Shown here in pieces: positions 23,717 through 35,201 of a stretch of 64,000 nucleotides of DNA. Positions within the stretch are counted from its first letter, which is position 1; every line of letters begins with the position of its first letter. Below the pieces are notes generated by a model. The model saw only the letters and a program-made list of their open reading frames with translations, did not search any database and was not told where the DNA came from. The stretch is from positions 37,099,832 through 37,163,831 of the forward strand of contig NC_053046.1 in assembly GCF_003473485.1 (NCBI RefSeq), given 5' to 3'. The DNA comes from Medicago truncatula. Lineage: Eukaryota; Streptophyta; Magnoliopsida; Fabales; Fabaceae. Made by a program: the position numbers and the translations under genes.

Positions 23717-24278
23717 TAGGGTAGAGCCACGGGCGGGTTCGGGCTCGAACTCGGCAAAATGTATGAAATCGATCATCCAATTTAAAGATCCAATTCCGCC
23801 CACAAATTAATACGGTTTGTGCGGGTTTTGGTTTGGACGGCTCTCGGTTTGATCGGGGGTGGGTTGATTCGGTTATTTCTCCAATATTTTTTTATTCATC
23901 TCAAATTTATTTTGCTATTCTTTTAATAAGACTTTCATCAATAAATTAAAAAGAAAAAGGCCATAGATCAAAGTATCATAACAATCATTAAAATATCACG
24001 TTATAAAAAATTTAACAAGAAGAAATGAAGAATTATATATATTTGAGGGTGATATGTATAATGGATTGGGCTTTGTGGAGTAAATTTTCTTATAGGACGG
24101 TCGGGTTCGGTTTACACGGTTTTAGATTTGTAAAAATCGGGCCCGACCGTCTAAATCCACATAGACCCTATTTTTTAAGATTTCTTCATCCGAGACCCGT
24201 TTTAACCCGCCCGATAGACCTGCGGGTGACTCGGATATATCGGTTGGTGGGTGGGTTCGGATTTTTTGCTCATCCCTA
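23717..24278. mobile_element. Non-autonomous hAT-like element
   Basis: It starts tagggtagagccac and ends, inverted, tagggatgagcaaaaa. Flanks gatcaaag (23709-23716) and gctcaaag (24279-24286) agree at seven of eight positions, as expected for the 8-bp hAT duplication. The subterminal regions are rich in gggttcgg-type phrases on both strands. No transposase reading frame. Confidence 0.65.
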
Positions 24279-24299
24279 GCTCAAAGTTCCTACAAAAAT

Positions 24300-24960
24300 G
24301 CTCTTTTGGAACTCATGGTTGCTCTCGGATACTCGAAAACCGCCATTTTACCTCCAACTGCTGTTAACTACAAACATATACATGTTGGAACTAATAGTTA
24401 ACTGCTGTTCCAACAGTAATTAACTACAGTTGAAATCTCGTTTTGATTACATCGTAGCTAACTCTCATCTTTGATTGAGGTCTTGTTAAAAACAGCATTT
24501 CACCTTCTTTCTTGGATTCATCCCTATCAATTGCTTCTATATAATGATGATGGTCTATCATGCAGGTTCTTGGCTATATCAAGCCGGGCACTAACTCAAG
24601 GACATTTTAAGAGAAGTACGTAGAATAAGAACACGATCACTTATCCAAAAGACACCAATAGTATGTGTTAGTAAGGTGTGAAACATAACCAAAAAACCCT
24701 GATGTACAGTTAGAAATTTAAATACAACATGCATATTGATGGCACATACTAACACTGACACATTTTCATCGAACAAATTTAATGTCAATGTCAGGTTAAA
24801 CTTCTCCAATTATTTGGAAAACTGTTGTTCACACATTTGATAAGGCTGAAAAACATATGTAAAAGACGAAAAGCCCCCTCGGCAGTTAACTGTCAAAATT
24901 TATTGGAACCGGCTACAGTTAACTACCGAGGAAAACCTCGGTAGTTAACTGCCAATGTTA
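24300..24960. repeat. Region of 'gttaactg' inverted repeats
   Basis: Several copies of cagttaactgc/cagttaactac-type phrases occur in both orientations at 24355-24440 and 24880-24955, including a perfect 16-bp stem with a 4-base loop at 24916-24951. Related phrases appear near 23180 and in the duplicated segments at 27290 and 33600, so this is a repeat family. Confidence 0.4.
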
Positions 24961-25445
24961 TGTTATAAGAACAGAACATACATAGTTCCAAAACTCCATT
25001 GTTACGTTTTTTGTTCTCCTAGGTGCGATTTTGAGCAATTTCAAGCCATTCCAAGAACATTTCAATCACAAAGAAAAATAAGTTTTTTGAATCCTATTGC
25101 ATTGCTGTTTTGGGGTTGATTTTTTTTTTTTTTTGTTAAATTTCGATTATATAGGTTTGATTGATTTTATGATTGTATGATGTTAGATTTATGTTTAGGT
25201 TTTATTGTTTTGACGATTTTATGATATGTAGAATTGTTTATTTTATGATTTTAGGATAGTTTAGGTTGTTATGAATTGTTTGTTAGGTTTAGGTTTTGAT
25301 GAATTGTTGTAGAATTGTTAGAATTGTTTAGTTTTAGATGTAGGTTTTGATGATAGTTTAAGTTTAGGTTTAGATTTAGATTATTTGATTTTATGGCATT
25401 GTTGTTTAGTTTAGGTTTTGATCGCCAATTTTTTTTTATGTAGAT

Positions 25446-25680
25446 ATGTCTCAGAATCAGAACCAGGGTAACGTTTAGGGTGATGACAAGAAGAAAGAAA
25501 ATTCGCCTACGACATGGCACAAAATTGTTTGTGATGGTTCCAAAAAAAAAAAAAAGGGTTCGAAGGTGCCGATGTACAATCAGTCGAGGTTGAGGAGGAG
25601 CGGGAGGACATGCTATTTTGGTCCTCAACCAAAAGAAGGTGCCCCAGGGACTAGCGGGAAACCCGATTGGCTTGTGTGAC
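25446..25680 (+). pseudogene. Short degraded coding relic, family unknown
   Basis: From the ATG at 25446 the frame reads MSQNQNQGNV, a stop, then GDDKKKENSPTTWHKIVCDG, a lysine run, and MYNQSRLRRSGRTCYFGPQP to a stop at about 25677. Codon usage and GC content look like a decayed exon, but I do not recognise the protein. It is interrupted, so not an active gene. Confidence 0.35.
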
Positions 25681-25977
25681 CAGGAAGAATGAATGTAATG
25701 GCTTCCAATGCCTAATTATTTTGGATTTTTTTATGTTTTTTTTTTGTGTCGCGCGCATTTTGCTTGTCATTATGGTACTTTGAATAAAATCGCGTTTTGA
25801 ATAATTTCGGTTAAAATCGCGTATTTCGATTAAACTTGCGTATTGAATAATTTCGATTAAAAATTGCGTATTTGAATAAAGACTAATTAAGTCTAACGTG
25901 AATTCGAATAAAAATTGTGTCATGAATATATAAATTCGAAAAGTGGTAAATTCATTACATTATATTACATTACATTC

Positions 25978-26315
25978 AAAGGAAGACAATTGATGATATC
26001 TTTAGTTGATCTCAGCAACGTCACCCGCATATCGATCCACTGAAAGATGATGTGCTCCCAAAACATGTTCGTCACGTTTTCGTCGTTCGTTAATTCCACC
26101 CAACTAAATGATACTCTTCCCTCGTCGAGCATTGGACGTTTATAACGAACGTGTTACACCCTAATTGTGTCTCCGAGGTTGACTCCTTGGTTGAATTCAT
26201 TCAGTTCATCCTTGAGACCTCTTAACGTTACACCAAGGCACCGAAATTTCAACCTCTGAGGTTCTCCGCCGTTGAATTGTGCATGAAGTCGATCCACCCG
26301 GCCATTGTTTCAAAT
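25978..26315 (-). pseudogene. Degraded coding relic of a repetitive legume protein family
   Basis: The minus strand reads FNGGEPQRLKFRCLGVTLRG, LKDELNEFNQGVNLGDTIRV, a stop, then HVRYKRPMLDEGRVSFSWVE and LTNDENVTNMFWEHIIFQW. The pattern 'L..LK..L...N....DTR.V....YR.P..D..G.V.F....L..D..V..MF' is one I associate with uncharacterised repeat-borne proteins in legumes, often next to transposase-like genes. The assignment is from memory and the frame is broken. Confidence 0.4.
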
Positions 26316-26583
26316 CTACACAATAAGAAATTAAAAACAATCAATGAAAAACTCATTCAAACATTTCATCAAACACTTGATGTGCAAATTATACATAAAC
26401 CCTAAAAATCATAAAAATAAAAAATAAAAACCTAAACTCTAAAAAAAAAAAACATAGAAATGCAAAAAGTGTAACAAAATTATTCAACTAATATCTACTC
26501 TTAAAATAAATCATATACTCTTACATGTAAATATACTTAAAAACTAAAATAAAAAAATAAATATAAAACACCAAAATAAAAAA

Positions 26584-26978
26584 GGCTAAAATATGGTTTT
26601 GGTCCCTGCAAATATGCCTCGTTTTGGTTTTAGTCCCTGCAAAAAAAATTTGTTGTTTTTGGTCCCTGCAAATATGTCTCATTTTGGTTTTGGTCCCTGG
26701 CTCCACTTTTGTGATAATTTGCACACGTGTCACATGATGACTTAACCATTTATTAGAGAAATAGTCCCTGCAAAATCTTTTGATTTTGAAAAAGGTCCCT
26801 GCAAAATATTTTGTTTTTGGAAATAGTCCCTGCAGGGACTATTTCCAAAAACAAAATATTTTGCGGGACTATTTCCAAAAACAAAATATTTTGCAGGGAC
26901 CAAAAACAACAATTTTTTTTTACAGGGACTAAAACCAAAACGAGACATATTTGCAGGGACCAAAACCATATTTTAGCC
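26584..26978. mobile_element. Mutator-type MITE with perfect 9-bp target duplication
   Basis: Ends ggctaaaatatggttttggt and its exact inverse at 26959-26978. Flanks aataaaaaa at 26575-26583 and 26979-26987 are identical. Inside, 'ggtccctgcaaa'-type units alternate in direct and inverted order, so the element can fold along much of its length. 395 bp, non-coding; this end sequence is very common in legume genomes. Confidence 0.85.
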
Positions 26979-27257
26979 AATAAAAAATAACCCTAAAATT
27001 CTAAATTATAACATAAACATGATGCAAACATTTTAACAAAATTAATCAATTAACATCTACTCTAAAAGTGAATTATAACATATGTAAATCTACTCAAAAA
27101 CTAAAATAATTTAAATCTACTCAAAAACTAAAAAAAATACCATTTATAACAACTAAAATGTAAGTTAATAGCATTATGATTACTTACTTGTGATTTTGTT
27201 GAATAAATTTGGTAGGATTAGCTTGGGTTTTTTTTAAATGAGATTTGAAGAAATGTG

Positions 27258-27975
27258 TTATGAGTTTATGCATATGAGAAGTCTGCTAACTGTCGTTAAA
27301 GGTAAAATGGTCATTTTAGAATACTTAAGAGCAAATCGTGATGACTAAAAAGCAATTTTCAAGTTCCTAATAGATTTGTGACTTACAATTCCACACACTC
27401 TTTATTGACATTCTATTTGTCTATTTATTTTTATATTTATACCAGTTAAAAATCCATGCATCCCACACTTTCATCTACTTCATCGAACTTTTTGATCTGT
27501 CGTATATGGATTTCTTTATTTTGCCTATATTCAGCACTTTGTAATGTGGCAATTGTTTCATACTCAATTTATTTTAGCTATACAGAATAAATGTGTTGAT
27601 GAAGATGGATTTGGCGTGCTTAAATTGGGTTTTTTTATTTCATGTCGTGAAGGCGCGGGTGATATGCTGTTATTCCTTGGATCACATTTCAATAGTCAAT
27701 CATGAGTTATAGAGCATTGGAGCTCAAAATGTTTATACACCACTAGGAAGAAAATTAACAACTAATTAAAATTTATTTAAAGAAAACAAAGAAAAAAAAG
27801 GTAAAATCTATATTTACGACTAATTCTTATAGCAGTGATAAAATCAAAGGTGAATTTTCTTTTCTTTTCTAAGTCTCCATTGCTTAATTAATTTTATATT
27901 TTTTTCATAACAAAGAGTTTAGATGAGTTGAAAACTCACTAGGATCATGGCATGTTTTAAGGTTCATCAAACAAA
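27258..27975. repeat. Duplicated segment, copy A (hAT site empty)
   Basis: From taactgtcgttaaaggtaaa through ccacacactctttattgaca, gcctatattcagcactttg and gatgaagatggatttggcgt to ggcatgttttaaggttcatc, the sequence follows 33545-35075 in order. It is unbroken at the point where copy B carries the hAT element. No gene is evident in either copy. Confidence 0.75.
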
Positions 27976-28357
27976 TATGTTCTCACCCAAATGGTGCATA
28001 ATATTTGTAGATGACTTTATCATGGTAAAAAAAAAAAAAAAAGCTTAAATAAGTAAAAGGTCCTTGTAAGTTCGTGAGATTTTGGTTTTCGTCCCTGTAA
28101 GTTTTTTTGTTGCGAGACAACCCCTGTATTTACCAAACGTTTTGACATTCGTCCCTGCCGTCCAATTCCGTGAAAAAAAAACGCTGAGCTGGCTAACGGA
28201 GGCTTATGTCGCACTTTGTGACTTGGCATTAATTGATGATTGGGATTAGTATAGGGACTAAAATCAAAAACGCATTTTTACATAGAGACTAAATTAAAAA
28301 AAAAACGTAATCTTCAATTTTTGAATTTTAAAACATGAAAATCCTCTCTCCTCTCTC

Positions 28358-28621
<264 letters not shown>

Positions 28622-29047
28622 CCCTTCTTCCTCTATTTGCGCCCTAAAACTCAAAACTCATTTCCTTCAACAATGTTCAAGTTGTGTATTTTGGTTTGTA
28701 ATGGTTTGGTTTATTTCCTTTGAAGTTTGATTGTAATTGAAACATGGATTGTAATGGTTTAATTGAATTAATGGAATGATGTTTGTTTGTTGCCCTTTAT
28801 AGTATTTTGTGTGCTGAATTTGATAAAAAAAAACATGATTAAGTACTAACAAGCAGATAAATAAAAGTAGCTAAACATTAACTTGTCAAATTGATTGTAA
28901 ATTACAAGTCATATGGCTATTAACAAAAGTCAGGTTACATCAAAACATGAAAAGGTTTATAGCAAAATTACTTAGATATTAAGTAGACATGTTGAAAGCA
29001 AAATAACTTAGACATAATTTAGACATGTTCATAGCAAAATAAAAGCC

Positions 29048-29530
29048 TAGTTGCATCTATTATGTAGGTTCTGTATCTTCCCCATTAGCTCCACCTCCTT
29101 TTTGTGAAAATTGAGACTGATTTTGAGTGGTTTGAGCAGGTTGTGACTGAGCTTGAGAAGTAGCTTCAACTACAGTAAATTGAGAAGGCTGAGACTGTTT
29201 TTTTGCAATCACATTTGCATCAGTGTAGCTATGTTGGACCTAAGCATATTAAAATCAAAATTAGATACACCATAGTTGAGCATATCATGAATGTTTACAT
29301 ACTTGATGTTTACCTGTATAACAATACCAGAACTTCTAGGCCTTTTTATCGGATTTTGATTGGCTTTAGCATCCTCATCCTCAATCACCAATGGTGCCTG
29401 AGCATTACTTCCAGCTCCATGCTTGTTTTTCACACACTTGAGTTTCCTGCATCTATTACTCCTCCTCACACTTGACTGATTTACAACCTTAGCTGGGTTT
29501 TCTGCATCTATTGCTCCTCCTCCTCGCACT
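29048..29530 (-). pseudogene. C-terminal coding tail inside the long-TIR element
   Basis: On the minus strand one frame (about 29530-29315) ends KRPRSSGIVIQ before gtaaac; an acceptor (tatgcttag) about 75 bases on continues VQHSYTDANVIAKKQSQPSQ and a Gln/Ser/Thr-rich end to a stop near 29071. Gln-rich tails of this kind close many plant Mutator-like transposases, but neither a DDE domain nor a zinc knuckle is present, so it is either the last exons of a deleted transposase or a captured host fragment. Confidence 0.4.
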
Positions 29531-29623
29531 TCTAAGCTTTTTCACACACTTGATTTTTGTTGAAGGAAATGGGTTTTGAGTTTTGTTGAAGAAGGAAAGA
29601 ATAGAGAGAGAGAGAGAGGGAGG

Positions 29624-29656
<33 letters not shown>

Positions 29657-30165
29657 GAAGAAGGAAGAAAGAGCAGGGAGAGAGAGTGAGAGGAAGAAGA
29701 TATGATTTTCATGTTTTAAAATTCAAAAATTGAAGATTACGTTTTTCTTAATTTAGTCCCTATGTGAAGATATGATTTTCATGTTTTAAAATTCAAAAAT
29801 TGAAGATTACGTTTTTCTTAATTTAGTCCCTATGTAAAAATGCGTTTTTGGTTTTAGTTCCTATACTAACCCAGTCATCAACTAATGCCAAGTCACGAAG
29901 TGCCACATAAGCCTTTGTTAGCCAGCTCAACGTTTTTTTTCACGAAATTGGACGGTAGGGACGAATGTCAAAACATTTCGTTCATACAGGGGTTGTCTCA
30001 CAACAAAAAAACTTACAAGGACGAAAACCAAAATCTCGCGAACTTACAGGGACCTTTTACCTATTTAAGTCAAAAAAAAAAAAAATCCATTTACTATCAC
30101 GAAAGGTAAAATATTAATGATTTTCCTTTTGAAGAAAAAAATGATTAAAATTTAGTAAGTGATAC

Positions 30166-30304
30166 TTCCTCTAGTCCCTATTAGTATAAGTTTAAAAAAA
30201 AATTGGTCCTATTTATAAGAAAATTTCATAACTTCTAAAGTGTAGTTATTTTTTAAATGACTTTTCTCCCCTTCATTTAATGATTATTTTTAATATTAAT
30301 AGAT
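30166..30304. repeat. Half of a 'tactccctccgtccc' MITE
   Basis: The phrase acttcctctagtccctatta followed by ttggtcctatttataagaaa resembles the left arms of the foldback MITEs elsewhere here. The partner arm is not seen; the solo LTR at 30310 may have interrupted it. Confidence 0.35.
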
Positions 30305-30309
30305 GTATT

Positions 30310-31613
30310 TGTTGGAACAAAATGTATCTAGCAATAATAATCCTTAAGAGTTTTGATGATAACAAAGTAGTAAAAATTGTCAATTGGATATGCTAATATT
30401 TGTTCAAGTGTATAGGACTATAGACAAAATTTGACATCTTAAATTGGTCTTGAAAGAACAAATAAAGAGCAAATACATCAACAAAAAGGGAAGCTTAAAG
30501 CATCGGAAGAAAACTGCTCCTAAAGTGTGAAGTGATCCTGAAGACAAAGTGCTTCTGAAGTGATGACGTCATCAGAAGCTAGTTCATCAGAAGTTGTGTA
30601 TCACCAGAAGGTACAGTTCATCAAGAGGTGGAACTTAAAGTTTTCAAAAGTTGTTTCAAGGACTCTAACTCGCCTAGAAATTGCAGAAGACTGGAAAAGT
30701 ATGGCAACGACTATTTTGAAACGCATTGGATGCTTATTCTTCAAAGAGTGTTGACATAGTACGTTTGTACGAAGTGTACAACCACTACTTCCACTACTCT
30801 GTTTTTGTCTCTGCTACAAGACAAGGATAACTACTCTGTCTGCAACAATTTTTATTCACATTGGGAACGCATTTGAAATTGATTCTTCATAGGACAATAA
30901 CCATATCAGGCAAAGGATCATTGGTGATAGATCAAAAGCTTCAAACGACTCTATTTTGAATGTGATGACATTTCAACGTCTCTTTCACACCTCTATATAA
31001 AGGAGTGAAAACTCAGAGTTACATAAGAACAATATCACGCATTAGCTAAGCCAAAACTCTGTTGAAATTGTTCTCCACTTCAAAGTTCACTTAGAATTTC
31101 TTAACAAAGCTTATATCTTAGGAATTCTAGAGTCTTTAGAGTCTGTATCTGATTTGTATTGTGAACACCACTGATTGTATATCAAGTGTTCAACCTCAAA
31201 CATTTTTCTTTATAATTCTGTTTGAATTAAGAAGTCTCTTGCAGTTGTGCTTGAGCAATAGAAGTCTCTTGATTGTGTTCAGGAGCATAGGAAGTCTCCT
31301 GCAGTTGTGCTTGAGCAATTTTAAGTCTCTTACTAAGTTTAGTAGTGAGCATTTGTAATCAGATATTACATAGTGAACTCCCCTTGGAAGTGCAAGGGGG
31401 ACAGGACTGACTTCCGGTTTGTGGAAGGAACCTGTATAAATTGCTTGTGTCTTTCTTCTCTCTTTCTCTCTGTTTTATCCGCTGCATTTAGTTCTGAACA
31501 TCTCTTCAGAAGTAGAACTCTATCTGCTTCTGAACTGCTTATTTCAGATAGGAGAAAAAGAAGAAAAAGCTAACACAATTCAACCTCCCCTTCTTGTGTT
31601 TTTCTCACCTTCA
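30310..31613 (+). mobile_element. Solo LTR (~1.3 kb) with perfect 5-bp target duplication
   Basis: The element starts TGTTGGAAC and ends CACCTTCA, flanked by gtatt at 30305-30309 and 31614-31618. There is no internal coding region, primer site or second LTR, so LTR-LTR recombination has removed the body. A promoter-like ctatataaagg lies near 30993. Imperfect 30-base units (aagtctcttgcagttgtgct-type) repeat in tandem at about 31228-31330, and 'cagaag'/'tgaag' phrases are frequent. The opening sequence resembles legume SIRE/Maximus-type copia LTRs, but that clade call is from memory. Confidence 0.85.
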
Positions 31614-31627
31614 GTATTAAACTTTCA

Positions 31628-31760
31628 CAATTTTTTTTTTGTAGATAGACGAAATGGCAAAATCATTATAAACTCACACACATAAGTGGAAGTACTGGGG
31701 TTCGAACCCCGATCATAATATCCAACCTAACAATTTCTACATTTTGGCAGTTGAACTGGA
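31628..31760 (-). repeat. SINE-like element
   Basis: Poly(T), gtagatagacgaaatgg, aactcacacacataagtgga, an intact B-box palindrome (ggggttcgaacccc), then ccaacctaacaatttctaca. The order is shared with 9461-9597. On the minus strand it is a tRNA-derived head with a poly(A) tail. It lies just past the solo LTR. Confidence 0.55.
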
Positions 31761-32014
31761 ACTTGTGGACTCTTTCACAATTTTTTATACGTTGAATATT
31801 TATAAACATATTCAAAAAGTTACGACAATTATTATGATTATCAAGTTTATTATATAACCCCTTTTTTAAGTATACTAAAGGGACAAACACAATAAATTAA
31901 TATATTCAAGAGGCATTTAGCAATGGTTATAATTTTATAAAGGTTTTTAAAATTTCATAAATGCTTAAACGAATTAATTAATTTTATGAGAGCAACAGCT
32001 TTATACACTATAAT

Positions 32015-32020
32015 AAAGAT
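32015..32020 (+). promoter_or_regulatory. AAAGAT nodulin-type motif upstream of the NCR gene
   Basis: AAAGAT, one of the two classical nodulin promoter consensus motifs, lies 43 bases before the NCR start codon, next to a TATA-like ctataataaag. A six-base motif is weak evidence alone. Confidence 0.3.
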
Positions 32021-32062
32021 ATCAAATTACATCTTATTTTTTAGATACAAAGAGGAAAATAT

Positions 32063-32242
32063 ATGGCTGAAACTTTAAAGTTTGTTTACGTTATGATTCT
32101 ATTTTTATCCATATTTCTTGTTATAACAATATCTAATTCTAATCCTTACATTATTAATATTTTGTGTAAAACAGATAAAGATTGTCCAAAAGTTCAAGGA
32201 GCTAATATTAGGTGTCGTAGTGGCAAATGCGTACAAGTCTAA
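32063..32242 (+). CDS. Nodule-specific cysteine-rich (NCR) peptide, four-cysteine type
   Basis: An ORF of 59 codons plus stop. Residues 1-26 form a typical NCR signal peptide (MAETLKFVYVMILFLSIFLV then ITISNS): two charged residues, a hydrophobic core and a small-residue end. The mature part of about 33 residues has cysteines spaced C-x5-C-x9-C-x4-C and a net charge near +4. Known: NCR peptides of the inverted-repeat-lacking legumes are secreted in infected nodule cells through the nodule signal peptidase into the symbiosome, where they drive terminal differentiation of rhizobia; cationic members can be antimicrobial. Most have an intron just after the signal peptide; here the frame is continuous, so the intron is absent. 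No frameshift or stop is seen. Expression in nodules is inferred from family only. It is 450 bp downstream of the solo LTR. Confidence 0.85.
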   Translation: MAETLKFVYVMILFLSIFLVITISNSNPYIINILCKTDKDCPKVQGANIRCRSGKCVQV

Positions 32243-33544
32243 TTCTGAGATGAATGAGTTATTTTGCTAGCATAAGAATAGTAAAATATACTATATGCTA
32301 GAATATTTCACAAGCTGTCATTTAGTTTTTCTGTATGCACTAGAAAACTGTATTTTTTTTATTTTTTTTTCTGTAAAATAAGGAAGGATGTCTAGGCTGG
32401 AGAGTCTTTGAGCATGGAAGACAACTATTTTCCACTTTTATTTCAGTTAAATTATTATCTATTTTTTATTAATAATTTCGGCACTCTTTTCTCCTAACAG
32501 GAGTTTTTAACAAATCCTACTCCATTTATTTTAACTGTTGTGTAATGTTATCGGAATTTATAATAGGAAAATTGTATGGTGAAGTCATGAGAATGATTTT
32601 TTTGATGAAGTTAACACTATAGAATCAAAAGTGTTGTGAGTAACACCTCACTTAGTGGCATCAAAAGTCCAGTCACCATAGTATCATCAATTCATCAGAT
32701 TAACAAGAATACACTTAATCTAGTTTTTATCCTACCTTGTTTTAAGTGTAACACCCTACAAAGTGTAACACTTAAGACTATCACATGATATCAGCAACTT
32801 TGTTTCCATGTTAAAGATGTCAACAATAAAATAGTACCGGTAAGTCCAAGATGTTGCAAGCATTACTAGTTGAATTATTATTGATCATTAATCAGTAATC
32901 AACAATTTAAAAATGATTCAAACATTAAAATTAAAATTAACTTTTTCAAAAAAATCAGTTTCATAACTGCACCGTAGAAACTCCCTTTTATAATATGGTA
33001 TTCATTTAATTTCTACATGCTTGTAATTTTGGTAGCAAGTGGAGTGGAACAACATTAAAAGCAGTAAGCCTCTCTAAATAGGTTGAGCACAACAATAATT
33101 CTCCCTTAATAGGTTGAGCATAGTAATCCTCCCTCAATATTTTGTGCATATTAAGCCTTGAGGATCTCTTAGACTTAAGAAGCATCAATGAAAGGTTATT
33201 ATAAAAATTCTCGTAGACTCGAGAATGAGATTTTAATTTTGTACATGTCAAATCATGACTTAGTAATTGCATAAAATCTCCACACAAAAAAAATACCAAA
33301 GATTCCTTTTTATTTATTCTTAAGCAAGTCCTCAAAAGTTGGTTAGTTAAGCCATCAATTCTATTTGTCTTTCGTTTCGATAGATATATCTATTAATTAT
33401 GATTATTTTTCTATTGATTCTTTTCCAATTATGTATAGATCCATAAGTCGATCCATAAGTCTATATGTGTGTGTATAAATCATGTTCATAGATTAAGGAA
33501 AATGTATGAAAGCTCTATTTGCCTTCTCCATTCTTTGAGTTTAG
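32243..33544. other. Intergenic, nothing definite
   Basis: AT-rich. A 109-codon minus-strand ORF at 33006-33335 contains no motif I recognise and spans repeated phrases (aataggttgagca twice at 33071 and 33107), so it is not called a gene. Confidence 0.35.
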
Positions 33545-35075
33545 TCCTAACATGAATGAGTTATGAGTTTCTGTATATGACAAATTTGGAACGGTAATTA
33601 ACTATTGTTCACTAACAGATGGTTATTAACTGTCGTTAAAGGTAAAATGGTCATTTTAAAATACTCGAGAGCAATTCGTGACGACTAAAAAGCAATTTTC
33701 ACATTCCTAATGATTTGTGACTTACAATTCCACACACCCTTTATTGACATTCTATTTGTCCATTTATTTTTTATATTTATACTAGTTAAAAATCCATGCA
33801 TCCCACACTTTCATCTACCTCATCGGAACTTTTCGGTCAGTTGTATATGGATTTCTTTTGCCTATATTTAGGGATGACAATGGGTATCCAATGGGCAGGG
33901 TACTATACTACCCATCCTCATACCCACGTTTGTAAAAAATACCCGGGCCCGTACCCTCGTGGGCAACAACTTTAGTGCCCTTCTCCATACCCTACGGGCA
34001 CCTAAGTGCCCATACCCGCACCCATTACCCACAGTTTAACTCTGAAAAGACAATAAAAAAGCACCACAACTGAAATACAACTATGATCCAGAAAATTTCA
34101 AATCAACTCATAAAAGAATATGAATGGTACTATTTAACCAAATAAAAAAAAGTATGAATTGTAGTATTTTGCGGGTACCCATCAGGCCTGGGTCCAATGA
34201 TATCCCTTTAGAAATATGAGATTCAAGAAATAGTTACCGGGAAACATAAGAGATGGATAACAAAAAGCAACGAAAGGCATGCAGACGACAGAGATTCAAC
34301 GCAACAAGAGGCTAGGTTTTGGTTACTGTAATAAGCAATTTTTAGGTTTAGGTTTAAGCTTAAATAGTTAGGTAAATTAATTAATTAATTAATATATAAA
34401 TTATTTATTATATTATATAAAAACATATATGTGGGTTGTAGGACTGGGTAGTATAGTGTCCATACCCGTGCCCGTACCCTTTTAAGTTTGCGGGTAATTA
34501 CCCGGGGCCCATGCCCATATCCATGAAAGCTGAATTTTACCCTATCCATTGCAAGTATTTTTTGTGGATGTCCATCGAACCTGAATCTAATTGTCATCCC
34601 TACCTATATTCAGCACTTTGTGTGCTTAGTGTTGTGGCAATTGTTTCATACTCAATTTATTTTAGCTATACAGAATAAATATGTTGATGAAGATGGATTT
34701 GGCGTGCTTAAATTAGGTTTTATTATTTCATGTCGTGAAGGCGGGTAATATGTTGTTATTCCTTGGACCACATTTTCCACTCTAAAATAAGATTCACAAA
34801 TATACATAAATAATAACTATTATTTTTTTTTTTTTAAGTTAAGAATTAAAATTAATTTAAAGAAAAGAAAGAAAAAAGGTAAAATCTATATTTATGACTA
34901 ACTGTTATCGCTAAATTTAGTGATAAAATCAAAGGTGGATTTTATATACTTTTTTCTTTTCTAAATTTCCATCGCTTAATTAGTTTATATTATTATTATA
35001 GCAAGGAATATTAGATGAGTTGGGTTCCACATTCAACATGATCGTGGCATGTATCAAAGGTTCATCGAGCGTTAG
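33545..35075. repeat. Duplicated segment, copy B (hAT insertion)
   Basis: Matches 27258-27975 in order on both sides of the hAT element: taactgtcgttaaaggtaaa, ccacacaccctttattgaca, atatggatttctttt before it, and cagcactttg, gatgaagatggatttggcgt, tcatgtcgtgaaggcg after it. Apart from the insertion, differences are base changes and small indels. Confidence 0.75.
33869..34602. mobile_element. Non-autonomous hAT element with perfect 8-bp target duplication
   Basis: Ends tagggatgacaatgggtatc and, inverted, tagggatgacaattagattc. Flanks cctatatt at 33861-33868 and 34603-34610 are identical. Subterminal regions are rich in 'acccg', 'gggtac' and 'gcccatacccgca' repeats in both orientations, as in other plant hAT MITEs. 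No transposase. The uninterrupted site exists in copy A near 27522. Confidence 0.92.
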
Positions 35076-35201
35076 TTCACAATCTTGTTGTGTTGGTTTT
35101 GGACTTCAGAATGTGTTTCTCTTAAGATATTCGATTTTCTTTGATGTTAATTTTGGTGGGTTAATTTGAATTAAAAATAACTTTCCCCTTAATTAATTTA
35201 A

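Noticed and set aside
25269..25628. 119-codon minus-strand ORF rich in Asn and Leu
   Set aside because: It overlaps a decayed plus-strand relic and reads through repeated 'aggtttag'-like sequence; the Asn/Leu periodicity reflects that repeat.
31690..31720. tRNA-like B box (ggggttcgaacccc)
   Set aside because: No paired acceptor or anticodon arm; the context and the second copy at 9461-9597 show a SINE.
33006..33335. 109-codon minus-strand ORF
   Set aside because: No recognisable motif; it runs over repeated phrases and lacks promoter or splice context.
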